Assembly (NCBI GenBank): GCA_019745275.1
Contig: JAIETJ010000054.1
Location: 1-60,755, forward strand
From: Pseudomonadaceae bacterium
GTDB taxonomy: Bacteria; Pseudomonadota; Gammaproteobacteria; Pseudomonadales; Pseudomonadaceae
Direction: 5' to 3'
Length of the DNA stretch: 60,755 nucleotides
The notes beneath the pieces were generated by a model. The model did no database searches. It was not told the DNA's origin and saw nothing but the letters and a program-made list of their open reading frames with translations. Within the stretch, counting starts at the first letter, position 1, and each line of letters begins with the position of its first letter. Below are positions 34,836-43,655 of this stretch, in pieces. Both the position numbers and the translations under genes were made by a program.

Positions 34836-35909
34836 ATGCGAAAAATACTGCTGTTCTGCTTGCTATGCATGTCCACAACGCTCAACGCTGCGGTTGGCGT
34901 GTTCCCCGACAGTACCTTCCAAAACCTCGACTACGGTCTGTACTGGTATGGCACCGGTGACACTTGGCAAAAAGCTATTCCCGGCCAGAGCAACGCCTAC
35001 TATGGAGCCAGCAAACCAACCGTGATTTACATCCACGGCTGGCAAAACGGCTCAAGCCAAGCAAAAAACCGCGAGAGCTTCAATCGTAAAGATGCCGGCG
35101 GTCCAGATTTGGACCTCGCTTATGCTTGGCGACAAGCCGGCTATAACGTCGGTATTTTGTACTGGAATCAGTTTGCCGACGAAGGTGAAGTCACTGATGC
35201 CGAAGCTAAAATCTGGAGCACCAGCGGCCCCAAAGCTATGCGCTGGCGCAACAGCAGTGGCGTCTACAGCAACGGCCCCACCCAGTCGGCAGCCGACCTA
35301 TTATTTACTAGTTACAAAGACAATTTGGCTGGCTACACCGGCAGCAGTATTCGCCTGCTTGGGCATTCGCTCGGCAACCAAATGGCCATCGTTATTGCCA
35401 AAAAAATCAGCGATGCCGTTACCGCGGGCTCCGTTAATAGCAAGTTGCTGCCTAAACGTGTGGCGTTGCTAGACCCGTTTTACTCCAATAACGCCAAAAG
35501 CTATCTCGGCAACAAATGGGTCGGTGAAGTGTGCCGCACCTACGTCACCGAGCTAAAAGGTAAAGGGGTGATTTTTGAAGCCTATCGAACTTCAGCCGTT
35601 ACCAGCACGGTGTTCGTTGGCGACGCCAACACTGACTTGATGAAGATGACCGCCTTTACCGAGCTCAAACCTTGGTACTTCAACGCCACGCAAGTCACCG
35701 AAAAACATAACTCGGCGGTTTGGCACTATCTCTGGTCGTTTAGCTTCAACCCACCACTGATTACCGGCACCAGTAATCAAGCCGCCTCGGCCAGCACTGC
35801 CGACAGCCGTATTAGTACGTTAATGAGCGGCACTAAAAAGCTGGTTCATGATCAAGGCGCCTATACCAAAGAACCATCCGATGACAATTTCAAAGAAGCC
35901 ACCCGCTAA
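34836..35909 (+). CDS. Secreted lipase/esterase-like alpha/beta hydrolase
   Basis: A 357-residue protein with a signal peptide (about residues 1-18, MRKILLFC... TLNA). The oxyanion HG element is VIYIHGWQNG (about residue 67-76), the nucleophile elbow GHSLGNQ (about residue 178) and a plausible acid is the Asp in ALLDPFYSNN. It is closest in style to the lipase fold of secreted lipases with internal Trp/Tyr-rich mature sequence. It is AT-richer than its neighbours, with a 275-bp AT-rich upstream gap, which may mark acquisition. Substrate unknown. Confidence 0.75.
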   Translation: MRKILLFCLLCMSTTLNAAVGVFPDSTFQNLDYGLYWYGTGDTWQKAIPGQSNAYYGASKPTVIYIHGWQNGSSQAKNRESFNRKDAGGPDLDLAYAWRQAGYNVGILYWNQFADEGEVTDAEAKIWSTSGPKAMRWRNSSGVYSNGPTQSAADLLFTSYKDNLAGYTGSSIRLLGHSLGNQMAIVIAKKISDAVTAGSVNSKLLPKRVALLDPFYSNNAKSYLGNKWVGEVCRTYVTELKGKGVIFEAYRTSAVTSTVFVGDANTDLMKMTAFTELKPWYFNATQVTEKHNSAVWHYLWSFSFNPPLITGTSNQAASASTADSRISTLMSGTKKLVHDQGAYTKEPSDDNFKEATR

Positions 35910-35921
35910 GCGTAACAAGCA

Positions 35922-35945
35922 CTAGACCGGTAATCGCCGGTCTAG
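35922..35945. terminator. Hairpin after the lipase-like gene
   Basis: CTAGACCGG and CCGGTCTAG form a 9-bp stem around TAATCG, 13 bases after the lipase-like stop codon. There is no clear T-run, so it is a probable but not classical terminator. Confidence 0.55.
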
Positions 35946-36002
35946 CAGCCTGTCGGACTTAGATCTGTCCTGCTGCGGACGCCTAAGCCCGACAGGCTGC
36001 TA
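35943..36002. repeat. Long inverted repeat TAGCAGCCTGTCGG...CCGACAGGCTGCTA
   Basis: 14-base perfect arms, extended with a mismatched continuation (ACTTAG / CTAAGC), enclose an inner loop with TCCTGCTGCGGA. Such CAGCCTGTCGGA palindromes recur between genes in some pseudomonads, so it is likely a REP-like element; it also overlaps the preceding hairpin by three bases. Confidence 0.75.
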
Positions 36003-36029
36003 GTGCTGCGCTACAAAAAACCAACAACC

Positions 36030-36941
36030 CTAACTGGCAAACTTCTGCAAATTAACCATCATCTCGCGCATCGCGGCCATGTTGTCCTGCGGATGGACAG
36101 CGCCCTCGAAGTCGCAAATCTGCTGCCAGTGCGCGGCCACATCTTCGGCAGAAAACCCCGCGCGCGGATCAAAGCCAGCGCCCAAGCTGCGCTCCCAACG
36201 CACTTTGCCGATCCAACCACCACCCACTTCAAATAAACCGGCAGTTTCGCTACAAGCGGCACTGGCCAGATATACCACCAGAGGACTGATCAACTCCGGC
36301 TTAAGTTGCTCAAACACCTGCGGCGGAATCAGGCCCTCGGTCATTCGGGTGCCGCCAGTTGGCGCAATAGCATTGACCAAAATATTGTTTTTGCGGCCCT
36401 CTAACGCCAAGGTACGGGTCAGGCCATACAGGCCGAGCTTGGCCATGCCGTAGTTGCTCTGGCCAAAGTTGCCGTAAATGCCCGAGGTTGAGGCGGTGAA
36501 GATCACCCGACCAAAATTTTGCTCACGCATATGCGCCCAAGCGGCCCGGGTGACCTTGTAGGCACCCTCAACATGGACCTTGTAAACCAGATCCCAGTCG
36601 GCGTCTTCCATCTTATGGAAGCTCTTGTCACGCAAAATGCCGGCGTTATTAACCAGCACATCAACCCGCCCAAAACTGTCTAGGGCGTTCTGCACAATTT
36701 TACCGCCATCGGTAACTGAGTCGTGGTTAGCCACGGCAACACCACCTGCCGCACGGATCTCGGCCACCACCAAATCGGCAGCCGAGGTATTGGCACCTTC
36801 ACCGTGGCTGCTGCCGCCCAAATCATTTACCACCACCCGCGCACCGTGTTTGGCAAATAGCAACGCATGGGCACGCCCCAAGCCGCCGCCGGCGCCGGTG
36901 ATTATCACTACTTGCTGATCAAAACAGATTGCATCATTCAT
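36030..36941 (-). CDS. Short-chain dehydrogenase, MFE-2-type 3-hydroxyacyl-CoA dehydrogenase
   Basis: A 303-residue SDR. NAD site TGAGGGLGRAHAL (residues about 15-27), NDLGG, NNAG and the catalytic S-Y-K set (TASTSGIYG, then SNYGMAK). The opening sequence, the GGSSHGEG loop and the C-terminal extension (EVGGGWIGKVRWERS) are those of the dehydrogenase half of peroxisomal multifunctional enzyme type 2, which oxidises 3-hydroxyacyl-CoAs. No hydratase partner is adjacent. Possibly first gene of a leftward unit. Confidence 0.88.
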   Translation of the reverse strand: MNDAICFDQQVVIITGAGGGLGRAHALLFAKHGARVVVNDLGGSSHGEGANTSAADLVVAEIRAAGGVAVANHDSVTDGGKIVQNALDSFGRVDVLVNNAGILRDKSFHKMEDADWDLVYKVHVEGAYKVTRAAWAHMREQNFGRVIFTASTSGIYGNFGQSNYGMAKLGLYGLTRTLALEGRKNNILVNAIAPTGGTRMTEGLIPPQVFEQLKPELISPLVVYLASAACSETAGLFEVGGGWIGKVRWERSLGAGFDPRAGFSAEDVAAHWQQICDFEGAVHPQDNMAAMREMMVNLQKFAS

Positions 36942-37054
36942 GGTTACGGCTCCGGGCAGTCAACGTGGACCGGCCGAGTGTCCGGCAGCCGTACCGCCAG
37001 CACAACCACCCTCGCGCACCTGAATGCAGGGCAATAACAGCCCCCGATAAGCCG

Positions 37055-37588
37055 TTAGCCAACCGGGGTAATCAGGCTCAAATGGTTGTACAGGTGCAGC
37101 ACATGGGCCTGTGCATACTCGGCATGACTCAGCTGGCCGTAAGCAAAATGCGGTTGCAACGCCCCTGTGTGAGCGGCAAAACGGCTGAATGCGACCTGCA
37201 AGCGCGCCAAGGCTAAAGCCGGATCGCTCGGCTGATCAAGCGCTGGCGCGCCGGGAATCGCTTGATTCAACGGATGACGCATCGCCCCACGGCTGGCAAA
37301 CACACTAAAGGCCGCTCGCCCCAAGGAGCTACGAAACCAGGCGGCTTTCAGCTCGGGATAACCATCCATGGAGAAGTCGACGCTTTGCGCACAGTGATTA
37401 AACACCTGCGCCGGGTTCCAACCTTGGTGGCTGGCGAGGGCCGTATTGGCGAAACGATCGAGCACCTGCAGCGCCCCCTCAATACTCACCGCAGCCGGGT
37501 TAACCGCCACTGGCAAACGCCAATAGCCAACCCCTAAGGCGGCCGCGCCGGTGACAGCGGTAAGTTGCAAGAAATGACGACGTTGCAT
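37055..37588 (-). CDS. DUF1569 family protein with Tat-like signal
   Basis: A 177-residue protein with the leader MQRRHFLQLTAVTGAAALG, a twin-arginine signal peptide. The mature part is a DinB-like DUF1569 helical domain (ASHQGWNPAQVFNHCAQSVDFSMDGYP and the HAEYAQAHVLHLYNHLSL end), with histidines that could bind metal. The function of the family is unknown. It lies 16 bases from the hydrolase gene 37605-38486, so the two are probably co-transcribed. Confidence 0.8.
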   Translation of the reverse strand: MQRRHFLQLTAVTGAAALGVGYWRLPVAVNPAAVSIEGALQVLDRFANTALASHQGWNPAQVFNHCAQSVDFSMDGYPELKAAWFRSSLGRAAFSVFASRGAMRHPLNQAIPGAPALDQPSDPALALARLQVAFSRFAAHTGALQPHFAYGQLSHAEYAQAHVLHLYNHLSLITPVG

Positions 37589-37604
37589 AGCGAGCCTCTT
37601 ATTA

Positions 37605-38486
37605 TTAGTTAACCGCTAGTTGCTGACGAAACTGCAGATAGTGTTGCAACACCAGGGCGGGAGCTTCGATCTGCGGGTAGTGGCCGATAGTGTCCAATAA
37701 TCGCCAATCGGCGTTTGGCACTAGTTCACGGTAGCGCGCCAGCATATGCCGCCCCGAGATCGGGTCAAGGCCGCCATCGATCAAACACAAGGGCACCGCA
37801 TTGCGCTGCATGGCAGCCAACCAACGGTCACGGTGCACACGCCGTTCAGGCATATAGCGGATCAATAAATGCAGCACGGCCGGGCCATTGTTACGGGTCA
37901 GCAACGACCAAAAAGCGTCCAGCTCGGTGGCGCTGGCTTGAGTGTCCGGGCCAAAGATTCGGCTAAAGCTGCGCGCCAGTTTTTGCCGACTGAACAATCT
38001 ACCCAGCAGCGGCCCCAGCGGGCTCAACAGCAATCGCTGGGCGAGCAACGGTCGATGGGTTTCGGGAAACAGCCCGCCATTGAGAAAGACGCAGCTTGCC
38101 AGCCGAATACGGCCATCGGTGTGGCGCGCCACTAACTCTTGAGCGACGCTGTCGCCATAGTCATGGGCCAGCAGATGCACCGGCTCGACGATGCCCAGAT
38201 GCGCGAGCAAGGCCTGCTGTAAATCGGCTTGTTCTAACAAGCTATACGCATGCGGGCGCGGCTTGGCCGAGTCGCCAAAGCCGAGCATGTCGCAGGCGAT
38301 CAGCTGATAACGCTCGGCCAGCGGCGCCCACAGGTAATGCCAGTCCCAGGCCGCGGTCGGAAAACCGTGGATCAGCAACAGCGGCGCGCCCTGTCCGGTC
38401 GTCCAGTAGCGAATTTCGTGTCCATTGAATACGAAATCGCGGCCCTGACTGCGCCAATCCGCCAGAGCCATGCCAAGCAACGGCAT
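37605..38486 (-). CDS. Alpha/beta hydrolase with Asp nucleophile (MEST/epoxide hydrolase-like)
   Basis: A 293-residue alpha/beta hydrolase. The oxyanion motif is LLIHGFPT (about residues 37-44). The nucleophile elbow is AHDYGDS, with aspartate instead of serine as in epoxide hydrolases, haloalkane dehalogenases and the MEST group. The acid is in DGGLDP and the histidine in IGHYPQIE. Its ATG overlaps the stop of the class II aldolase gene (ATGA), so it is translated with it. Substrate unknown. Confidence 0.85.
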   Translation of the reverse strand: MPLLGMALADWRSQGRDFVFNGHEIRYWTTGQGAPLLLIHGFPTAAWDWHYLWAPLAERYQLIACDMLGFGDSAKPRPHAYSLLEQADLQQALLAHLGIVEPVHLLAHDYGDSVAQELVARHTDGRIRLASCVFLNGGLFPETHRPLLAQRLLLSPLGPLLGRLFSRQKLARSFSRIFGPDTQASATELDAFWSLLTRNNGPAVLHLLIRYMPERRVHRDRWLAAMQRNAVPLCLIDGGLDPISGRHMLARYRELVPNADWRLLDTIGHYPQIEAPALVLQHYLQFRQQLAVN

Positions 38487-39271
38487 CAGTTGTCGTAACC
38501 GGGGTTTTGCTGATCAAGCTTGCGCAGCAGGGCCGGCCACGGCAGCGCCCCGCCCATGCCGACCGGGCTGCGCATCACGCCACTGATCATCGCCCGTGCA
38601 CCGTCGAGAATAGTTTGCGGGATATGCACCAGCGGCGCCCCGCCGCTTTGTGCCATGACTTGAATCTCGCAGGTGCGCTGGAAAATAAACATCATCAAAA
38701 ACGCATCGGCGATGCTCCCCGCACAGGTCATCAAACCGTGGTTACGCAGCAGCATGAAGTTGCTATTGCCCAGATCAGCCTGTAAGCGGGCTTTTTCTGC
38801 ATGGTTGAGCGCCACCCCTTCGTAGTCGTGATGGGACAAACTGGACAACACAAACAGCGACTGCTGCGATAACGGCAACACCCCGGCTTGTTGCGCCGCC
38901 ACCGCGACACCGGCAGCGGTGTGGGTATGCAACACGCAATTGACGTCGTGACGCACCTCATGCACGGCGCTGTGAATGGTGTAACCCGCTGGATTGATCT
39001 CAAACGGACTGTCCATTTGTTTGCTGCCGGCCAAGTCGACCTTGACCAAGCTCGACGCGCTGATCTCGTGAAACATCAGCCCATAGGGGTTGATCAGGAA
39101 ATCTTCGGTGCCCGGCACCTTGGCGGAGATATGGGTGAAGATCAGGTCGTCCCAACCATGCAGGGCTATCAGCCGGTAACAGGCAGCCAGATCGACACGC
39201 GCTTGCCACTCGGCGGCGCTGACTTGGGTTTTCACGCTGGTAATGGCGGCAGGAGCATTCATCAGGATCAC
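38486..39271 (-). CDS. Class II aldolase/adducin family protein
   Basis: A 261-residue protein of the class II aldolase fold. It has the zinc histidine pair LHTHTAAG (about residue 117) with a further histidine in RNHGLMT (about residue 175) and the substrate loop DDLIFTHIS. Bacterial members of this size are often uncharacterised. Position at the head of a leftward unit with the MEST-like hydrolase and DUF1569 genes. No substrate can be named. Confidence 0.88.
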   Translation of the reverse strand: MILMNAPAAITSVKTQVSAAEWQARVDLAACYRLIALHGWDDLIFTHISAKVPGTEDFLINPYGLMFHEISASSLVKVDLAGSKQMDSPFEINPAGYTIHSAVHEVRHDVNCVLHTHTAAGVAVAAQQAGVLPLSQQSLFVLSSLSHHDYEGVALNHAEKARLQADLGNSNFMLLRNHGLMTCAGSIADAFLMMFIFQRTCEIQVMAQSGGAPLVHIPQTILDGARAMISGVMRSPVGMGGALPWPALLRKLDQQNPGYDN

Positions 39272-39393
39272 CTCGCGGTTATTGTTAGGCGCTGCGCAGG
39301 TCGCGGCAGGGAGTGCCTAGCAGTCTAGCGAGAGATTCAAACCACGACAGTCGCCTTGCCAGCCAAGTGACTGACCCTAGCGGCCTGCAGGAG

Positions 39394-39861
39394 TCAGAGC
39401 AGTTCGGGGTAGTCGGCCGCCAGCAACGGCCAATCGAGTTGCGCCTGCGGCGCATCGCTGAGCAAACAAAAACCACTGAACTCAAACGCTGGGGCCAAGG
39501 TGCAACCAACCAGACTGTAAGCGCCCAGCGGTCGCGCCGCTTGCCAGGCATGCGCCGGCACCGCCCGCTGCACAAAAGCCTCGCTACTCAACGGACCTAA
39601 TACTTGGCGCTCGATGCGGCTCGGCGACTCAGCCACCAGCAATTCGAGCGGTTCGCCTTCATAGAAGTGCCAGAGTTCATCGGCATCCACCCGGTGCCAA
39701 CGACTGACCTGCCCCGCCGGCAATAGAAATACGATGGCAGAAGACGCCAAGCGACCACCCGGCAAGCGTAAAGCCGACTCAAACACCCGGCGGTAATAGC
39801 CGCCTTCCGGGTGCGGCTGTAATTGCAGCTGCTCGATCAACTGCGCAACCCGAGGCTGCAT
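39394..39861 (-). CDS. DUF985 cupin family protein
   Basis: A 155-residue cupin. ATG 39861 gives MQPRVAQLIEQLQL and forms an ATGA overlap with the stop of mioC. The family signature HPEGGYYRRVFES (about residue 17-29), HRVDADELWHFYEG (metal-type cupin motif) and VGCTLAPAFEFSGF are all present. DUF985 proteins fold like RmlC-type cupins; their reaction is unknown. Confidence 0.88.
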   Translation of the reverse strand: MQPRVAQLIEQLQLQPHPEGGYYRRVFESALRLPGGRLASSAIVFLLPAGQVSRWHRVDADELWHFYEGEPLELLVAESPSRIERQVLGPLSSEAFVQRAVPAHAWQAARPLGAYSLVGCTLAPAFEFSGFCLLSDAPQAQLDWPLLAADYPELL

Positions 39862-40313
39862 CAGGCGTTTAACGCCGCAACTAACTCGGCCAGCCAAGGC
39901 TCAGCATCCAGCTCGGGGCTGGCAGTTTCGCTGGCATCCAAACGCAGCATTGGCAACACCTCACGAATACCTAATTCGGCATACAGTTCGCGCACCTGCT
40001 CGCCGCCACCGCAAAAAGTATCGCCATAGCTGGAGTCGCCCAGCGCCAACACCGCCCCCGGCAAACCATGCCACGCGGGCAAATGGTCACGAATGGCGAA
40101 GTACAGCGGTTGTAAGTTGTCCGGCAACTCACCCATGCCGGTGGTTGAGGTCACCACTAAAAACGCCTCGGGGGCGAAGGCTTGAATATCCGCCAATTGC
40201 GCCCGTGGGTTATGCCAGGCATTTAACCCGGCGGCTTTCAACAGTGTTTCTGCGTGGTGGGCAACTTCTTCGGCGGTGCCGTAGACCGAGCCAGAAAGTA
40301 TTGCGATCTTCAT
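39861..40313 (-). CDS. mioC: MioC-like flavodoxin
   Basis: A 150-residue FMN protein from ATG 40313 (MKIAILSGSVYGTAEEV); TTG-type extensions upstream lack family sequence. The phosphate loop SGSVYGTAEE (about residues 7-16), TSTTGMGELPD and LGDSSYGDTFCGGG are the three FMN-binding segments of flavodoxin. MioC proteins donate electrons, in E. coli to biotin synthase among others. It is coupled to the DUF985 gene. Confidence 0.86.
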   Translation of the reverse strand: MKIAILSGSVYGTAEEVAHHAETLLKAAGLNAWHNPRAQLADIQAFAPEAFLVVTSTTGMGELPDNLQPLYFAIRDHLPAWHGLPGAVLALGDSSYGDTFCGGGEQVRELYAELGIREVLPMLRLDASETASPELDAEPWLAELVAALNA

Positions 40314-40403
40314 CACTGCTCCAAAAACAGACATAAATAAGCATTATTATGCCGCACTCGGATGTTTTAAACTGCGCACTACTAGCACGCTTTGGAGCCA
40401 CCG

Positions 40404-40868
40404 ATGATTAACGCCAAACTACTGCAACTGGTCATCAATGCCTCCAATGATGGCATTGTGGTCGCCGAGCAAGAGGGTGACGATAACATCCTGATTTATG
40501 CCAACCCGGCTTTCGAACGTCTTACCGGCTACAGCGCCGATGACATTCTTTATCAGGATTGCCGCTTCCTGCAGGCCGGTGACCGGCAACAAGCCGGGCT
40601 CGATGCCATTCGCGAGGCCGCCAAAGAAAAGCGCCCATGCCGGCAAGTAATCCGCAATTACCGCAAAGACGGCAGCGTGTTTTGGAATGAACTGTCGATC
40701 ACGCCAGTATTTAACCAAGCCGACCAGCTGACCTATTTCATTGGTATACAGAAAGATGTGAGCGCTCAAATAAGCGCCGAACAACGCATACAAGCACTAG
40801 AGGCCGAACTAAACGAACTGCGTGCGGAGCTGGCTGAGGTAAAAAAATCGAACTTAGCAGCGATTTGA
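40404..40868 (+). CDS. Short LOV blue-light photoreceptor (PpSB1-LOV type)
   Basis: A 154-residue protein: one LOV (PAS-type) domain plus a C-terminal helix, no effector domain. The photoactive cysteine is Cys53 in YQDCRFLQ, exactly where PpSB1-LOV of P. putida has it. Flanking family residues (MINAKLLQ, ASNDGIVVAE, NYRKDGS.FWNELSITPV, YFIGIQKDV) are retained. FMN would form a reversible cysteinyl adduct in blue light. ATG 40404 was chosen because it matches the P. putida protein. The C-terminal coiled coil (about 122-150) is typical for dimerising short LOV proteins. Confidence 0.94.
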   Translation: MINAKLLQLVINASNDGIVVAEQEGDDNILIYANPAFERLTGYSADDILYQDCRFLQAGDRQQAGLDAIREAAKEKRPCRQVIRNYRKDGSVFWNELSITPVFNQADQLTYFIGIQKDVSAQISAEQRIQALEAELNELRAELAEVKKSNLAAI

Positions 40869-40920
40869 AGGCCCAAACCTTGCTAGATCTAAATATCGCA
40901 ACTCGAGTTAAACGATTGTC

Positions 40921-41532
40921 ATGCGCAAAAAAAGCCTCCTCAACCACGAGGAACTGGATTACATCCAACAAATCCTCGGCAATAGCTTGGCGATTAGCGG
41001 CTTAGCTGCGCCGAGCTTTCGGGTCGATGGCGGCCTAGCGGCAAACGCTGTTTTAGCCGGCCTTGGCAAACACGCCGAGCTGCACCTAGACGCTCAACTT
41101 GGCGATCAGCACCTGCGCTTCCCTCTGCAACTGGTCGAAGATGAATTCCATGCGTTGCACCTAGAACTGGGCGCACCGAAAATCTTTCAGCACGGTGATG
41201 TGCAGCGCTCATGGCGCCTCAACCTTGAGCAACCGCTGTTTTTGCTAGACCAAGACGGTGCCCTAAGCGAGCTGTGTGTGCATGAAATATCGCCATCTGG
41301 GGTACTGATTGAGGCCACCGGCAACCTCAACACACCCGAGAGCTTCACCCTTTGGCTGCCGCTGCCGGGTCAGGAACCGATCAAACTACAGGGCCACTAT
41401 GTGCGCCAAATCAACCCCGAGCTGAGCGCCTTTCGCCTTGATCTGCTGCCAAGCACCCATGGCGAGCGTTTGCGCCACTTCATCTTCCAACAACACCGCC
41501 TGCAGCATCCGCAACTGCAACGAAGCGCTTAG
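40921..41532 (+). CDS. PilZ-like protein
   Basis: A 203-residue soluble protein. The C-terminal half carries a sequence resembling a PilZ core: a strand-rich block with E-I-S-P-S-G-V-L-I-E (about residues 122-131), corresponding to the [D/N]xSxxG c-di-GMP element with Glu at the first place. The companion RxxxR is not clean (an Arg/Asn-containing QRSWRLN segment precedes). The N-terminal half may be a YcgR-like domain. It lies 52 bases after the LOV gene in the same direction. c-di-GMP binding needs testing. Confidence 0.6.
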   Translation: MRKKSLLNHEELDYIQQILGNSLAISGLAAPSFRVDGGLAANAVLAGLGKHAELHLDAQLGDQHLRFPLQLVEDEFHALHLELGAPKIFQHGDVQRSWRLNLEQPLFLLDQDGALSELCVHEISPSGVLIEATGNLNTPESFTLWLPLPGQEPIKLQGHYVRQINPELSAFRLDLLPSTHGERLRHFIFQQHRLQHPQLQRSA

Positions 41533-41561
41533 CCCCAGCAATTGCAATTAAAGGTTCAGGC

Positions 41562-41597
41562 AAAAAAAATCCGACAGCTAAAGACTCAGCTGTCGGA
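41562..41597 (-). terminator. Rho-independent terminator of the 41653-43431 acyl-CoA dehydrogenase
   Basis: On the minus strand TCCGACAGCT and AGCTGTCGGA form a 10-bp stem around an 8-base loop, followed by eight Ts. It ends the leftward acyl-CoA dehydrogenase transcript and also lies after the rightward PilZ-like gene. Confidence 0.9.
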
Positions 41598-41652
41598 GAG
41601 CGCAAACGACGAGAAATACCACGCCTGTCGTAGCAGGCATGGCTGGGGTCGG

Positions 41653-43431
41653 TTAAGCAGCAAATTCCTCATCACTGAAGGCCATTAAGCTGGCCTTGCC
41701 GGCTGTCACTTCCGCCAGCAAGCCGCTGGTTTCGCTCAATACACGGGGCATATAAAAGTCGGCGGACTTAACCTTGGCCGAGTAAAACGCCGTTTCACTG
41801 CTGCCGGCTGCGAGCTGCTGTTGCGCCACTGCGGCCATCCGCGACCAGAACCAAGCCAAGCTAACCAGCGCAAACAAACGCAGGTAGGGGGTTGCCGCAG
41901 CAGCCGCCTGCTCGGGATCTTGCAGACCCTGGCTGGCGACCCACAGCGTGGCCTGCTGCAGTTGCTTGAGTGCTTGCTCCACCCCAGCAGCGTGCGGCGC
42001 ATGCGGATTCGCCCGCAACCAAGCCTCGATCAAGGCAAAGAAGCTACGCACCGCGCGCCCACCGCCCAAGCCCAATTTACGCCCCACTAGGTCCAGCGCC
42101 TGAATGCCGTTGGTGCCTTCGTAAATACGGGTAATGCGTGAGTCGCGCACCAGCTGCTCGATACCCCAATCTTGGGTATAGCCAGAACCACCCAACACCT
42201 GCAGGCCATCGTTAGCGCAGTTAAAGCCCTCGTCGGTTAAGAACGACTTAACCACCGGCGTCAGCAATTGTAGAAGGTCATCGGCGCGTTCACGCACCTC
42301 GGGGTCTTGATGCTGATGGGCAACATCCATCTGCAAGCCGGTGAAGTACGCCAGCGCCCGGCAACCTTCAATCATCACCTTCTGGCGCAGCAAGTTACGC
42401 CGCACATCAGGGTGCACCATGATCGAGTCGGCGGGCTTATCGGCCATCTTGGCGCCGGATAAAGCCCGGCCTTGCAGGCGCTCACGGGCAAAACCTAGGC
42501 TGATCTGGTAGGCGTTTTCGGCAATCCCCAAACCCTGCATGCCGACCATCAAACGAGCCGAGTTCATCATGGTAAACATGCAGCGCATGCCCTTATTCGG
42601 CTCACCGATCAACCAGCCTTGTGCGCCTTCAAAGTTCATCACGCAGGTGGCCGAGCCCTTGATGCCCATTTTGTGCTCAAGCCCGCCACAAAAAGCCGTG
42701 TTACGGGTGCCGCAGGCCAAGAACTTGGGCACTAAAAATAATGAAATGCCTTTCACGCTGTCTGGGGCGTCGGGCAACTTAGCCAGTACCAAGTGCACGA
42801 TGTTGTCGGCAAGATCGTGCTCACCGCCGGTGATCCAGATTTTTGTCCCGCTGATGGCGTAACTGCCATCGGCATTGGGCAGCGCACGGGTGCGGATCAG
42901 CCCAAGGTCGGTGCCGCACTGCGGCTCGGTCAGGCACATAGTGCCAGTCCACTCGCCGCTGATCAGTTTGGGCAGGTACTGTTCTTGCTGCTCGCGGGTG
43001 CCGTGGGCGGTCAGGGCGTTAATCGCCCCGTGGGTAAGGCCGGGATACATACCCAGCGACAGGTTGGCCGAACAGACCATTTCCTCAACCATCATGTTCA
43101 GTACATGGGGTAAGCCCTGACCACCAAATTCCGGCTCGCAGGCTAGGGCCGTCCAGCCGCCCTGAGCAAACTGTTGATAGGCACTGCGAAAGCCATCCGG
43201 CACCTTGACCGCTTTGGTCTGCGGATCGTACTGACAACCTTGCTGATCACCGCTGGCGTTGAGTGGTGCCAGCACGTTTTCCGCCAGCTTGGCAGCCTCC
43301 TCTAAAATGGCGCCACCTAGATCGTTACCGAACTCATGCTGACTAGGCAGCGTTTGCAAGGTGGCATAAGCATCGAGCACTTCATCGAAAACAAATTGCA
43401 TGTCACGCAGTGGGGCACGGTATGCGGGCAT
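41653..43431 (-). CDS. Large acyl-CoA dehydrogenase with C-terminal extension (FadE/DmdC-like)
   Basis: A 592-residue protein, from ATG 43431 (MPAYRAPLRDMQFVFDEVLDAY), an opening shared by the long bacterial acyl-CoA dehydrogenases. Core motifs: MCLTEPQCGTDLG, WITGGEHDLADN and LGGSGYTQDWGIEQLVRDSRITRIYEGTNGIQ. A C-terminal 120-residue extension (ASLMAFSDEEFAA end) is the family extra domain. It probably oxidises medium/long acyl-CoAs. The promoter holds three TGTACA-type boxes, shared with the folM promoter, suggesting control by the MerR protein at 43656-44606. Confidence 0.92.
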   Translation of the reverse strand: MPAYRAPLRDMQFVFDEVLDAYATLQTLPSQHEFGNDLGGAILEEAAKLAENVLAPLNASGDQQGCQYDPQTKAVKVPDGFRSAYQQFAQGGWTALACEPEFGGQGLPHVLNMMVEEMVCSANLSLGMYPGLTHGAINALTAHGTREQQEQYLPKLISGEWTGTMCLTEPQCGTDLGLIRTRALPNADGSYAISGTKIWITGGEHDLADNIVHLVLAKLPDAPDSVKGISLFLVPKFLACGTRNTAFCGGLEHKMGIKGSATCVMNFEGAQGWLIGEPNKGMRCMFTMMNSARLMVGMQGLGIAENAYQISLGFARERLQGRALSGAKMADKPADSIMVHPDVRRNLLRQKVMIEGCRALAYFTGLQMDVAHQHQDPEVRERADDLLQLLTPVVKSFLTDEGFNCANDGLQVLGGSGYTQDWGIEQLVRDSRITRIYEGTNGIQALDLVGRKLGLGGGRAVRSFFALIEAWLRANPHAPHAAGVEQALKQLQQATLWVASQGLQDPEQAAAAATPYLRLFALVSLAWFWSRMAAVAQQQLAAGSSETAFYSAKVKSADFYMPRVLSETSGLLAEVTAGKASLMAFSDEEFAA

Positions 43432-43449
43432 ATGAAGCATCCTTAAAGC

Positions 43450-43483
43450 TGTACAAGTGGATTTAATGTACAGCTTTTGTATA
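43450..43483. promoter_or_regulatory. Triple TGTACA/TGTATA boxes upstream of the acyl-CoA dehydrogenase
   Basis: TGTACA (43450-43455), TGTACA (43467-43472) and TGTATA (43478-43483); the first two sit in an 11-base inverted repeat AAAGCTGTACA/TGTACAGCTTT (43445-43477). Boxes one and three are 28 bp apart, start to start, as in the folM promoter. They begin 19 bp before the start codon of the leftward gene. Confidence 0.7.
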
Positions 43484-43655
43484 GCTTTTAGCCTTCAGCA
43501 TGCAAGCTTTTTTTTCCGCACTACACCGTTAGCACCACCAAACAGCGCCCACGCGACCGTTCTACGGGCTGCAGGGCAGCCAGTTACAGAAAAAAATTAA
43601 GAAAAGATGCCGCTAGCTGACAACCAAAGCCATCTCAACACGCCATTTCGACGAG

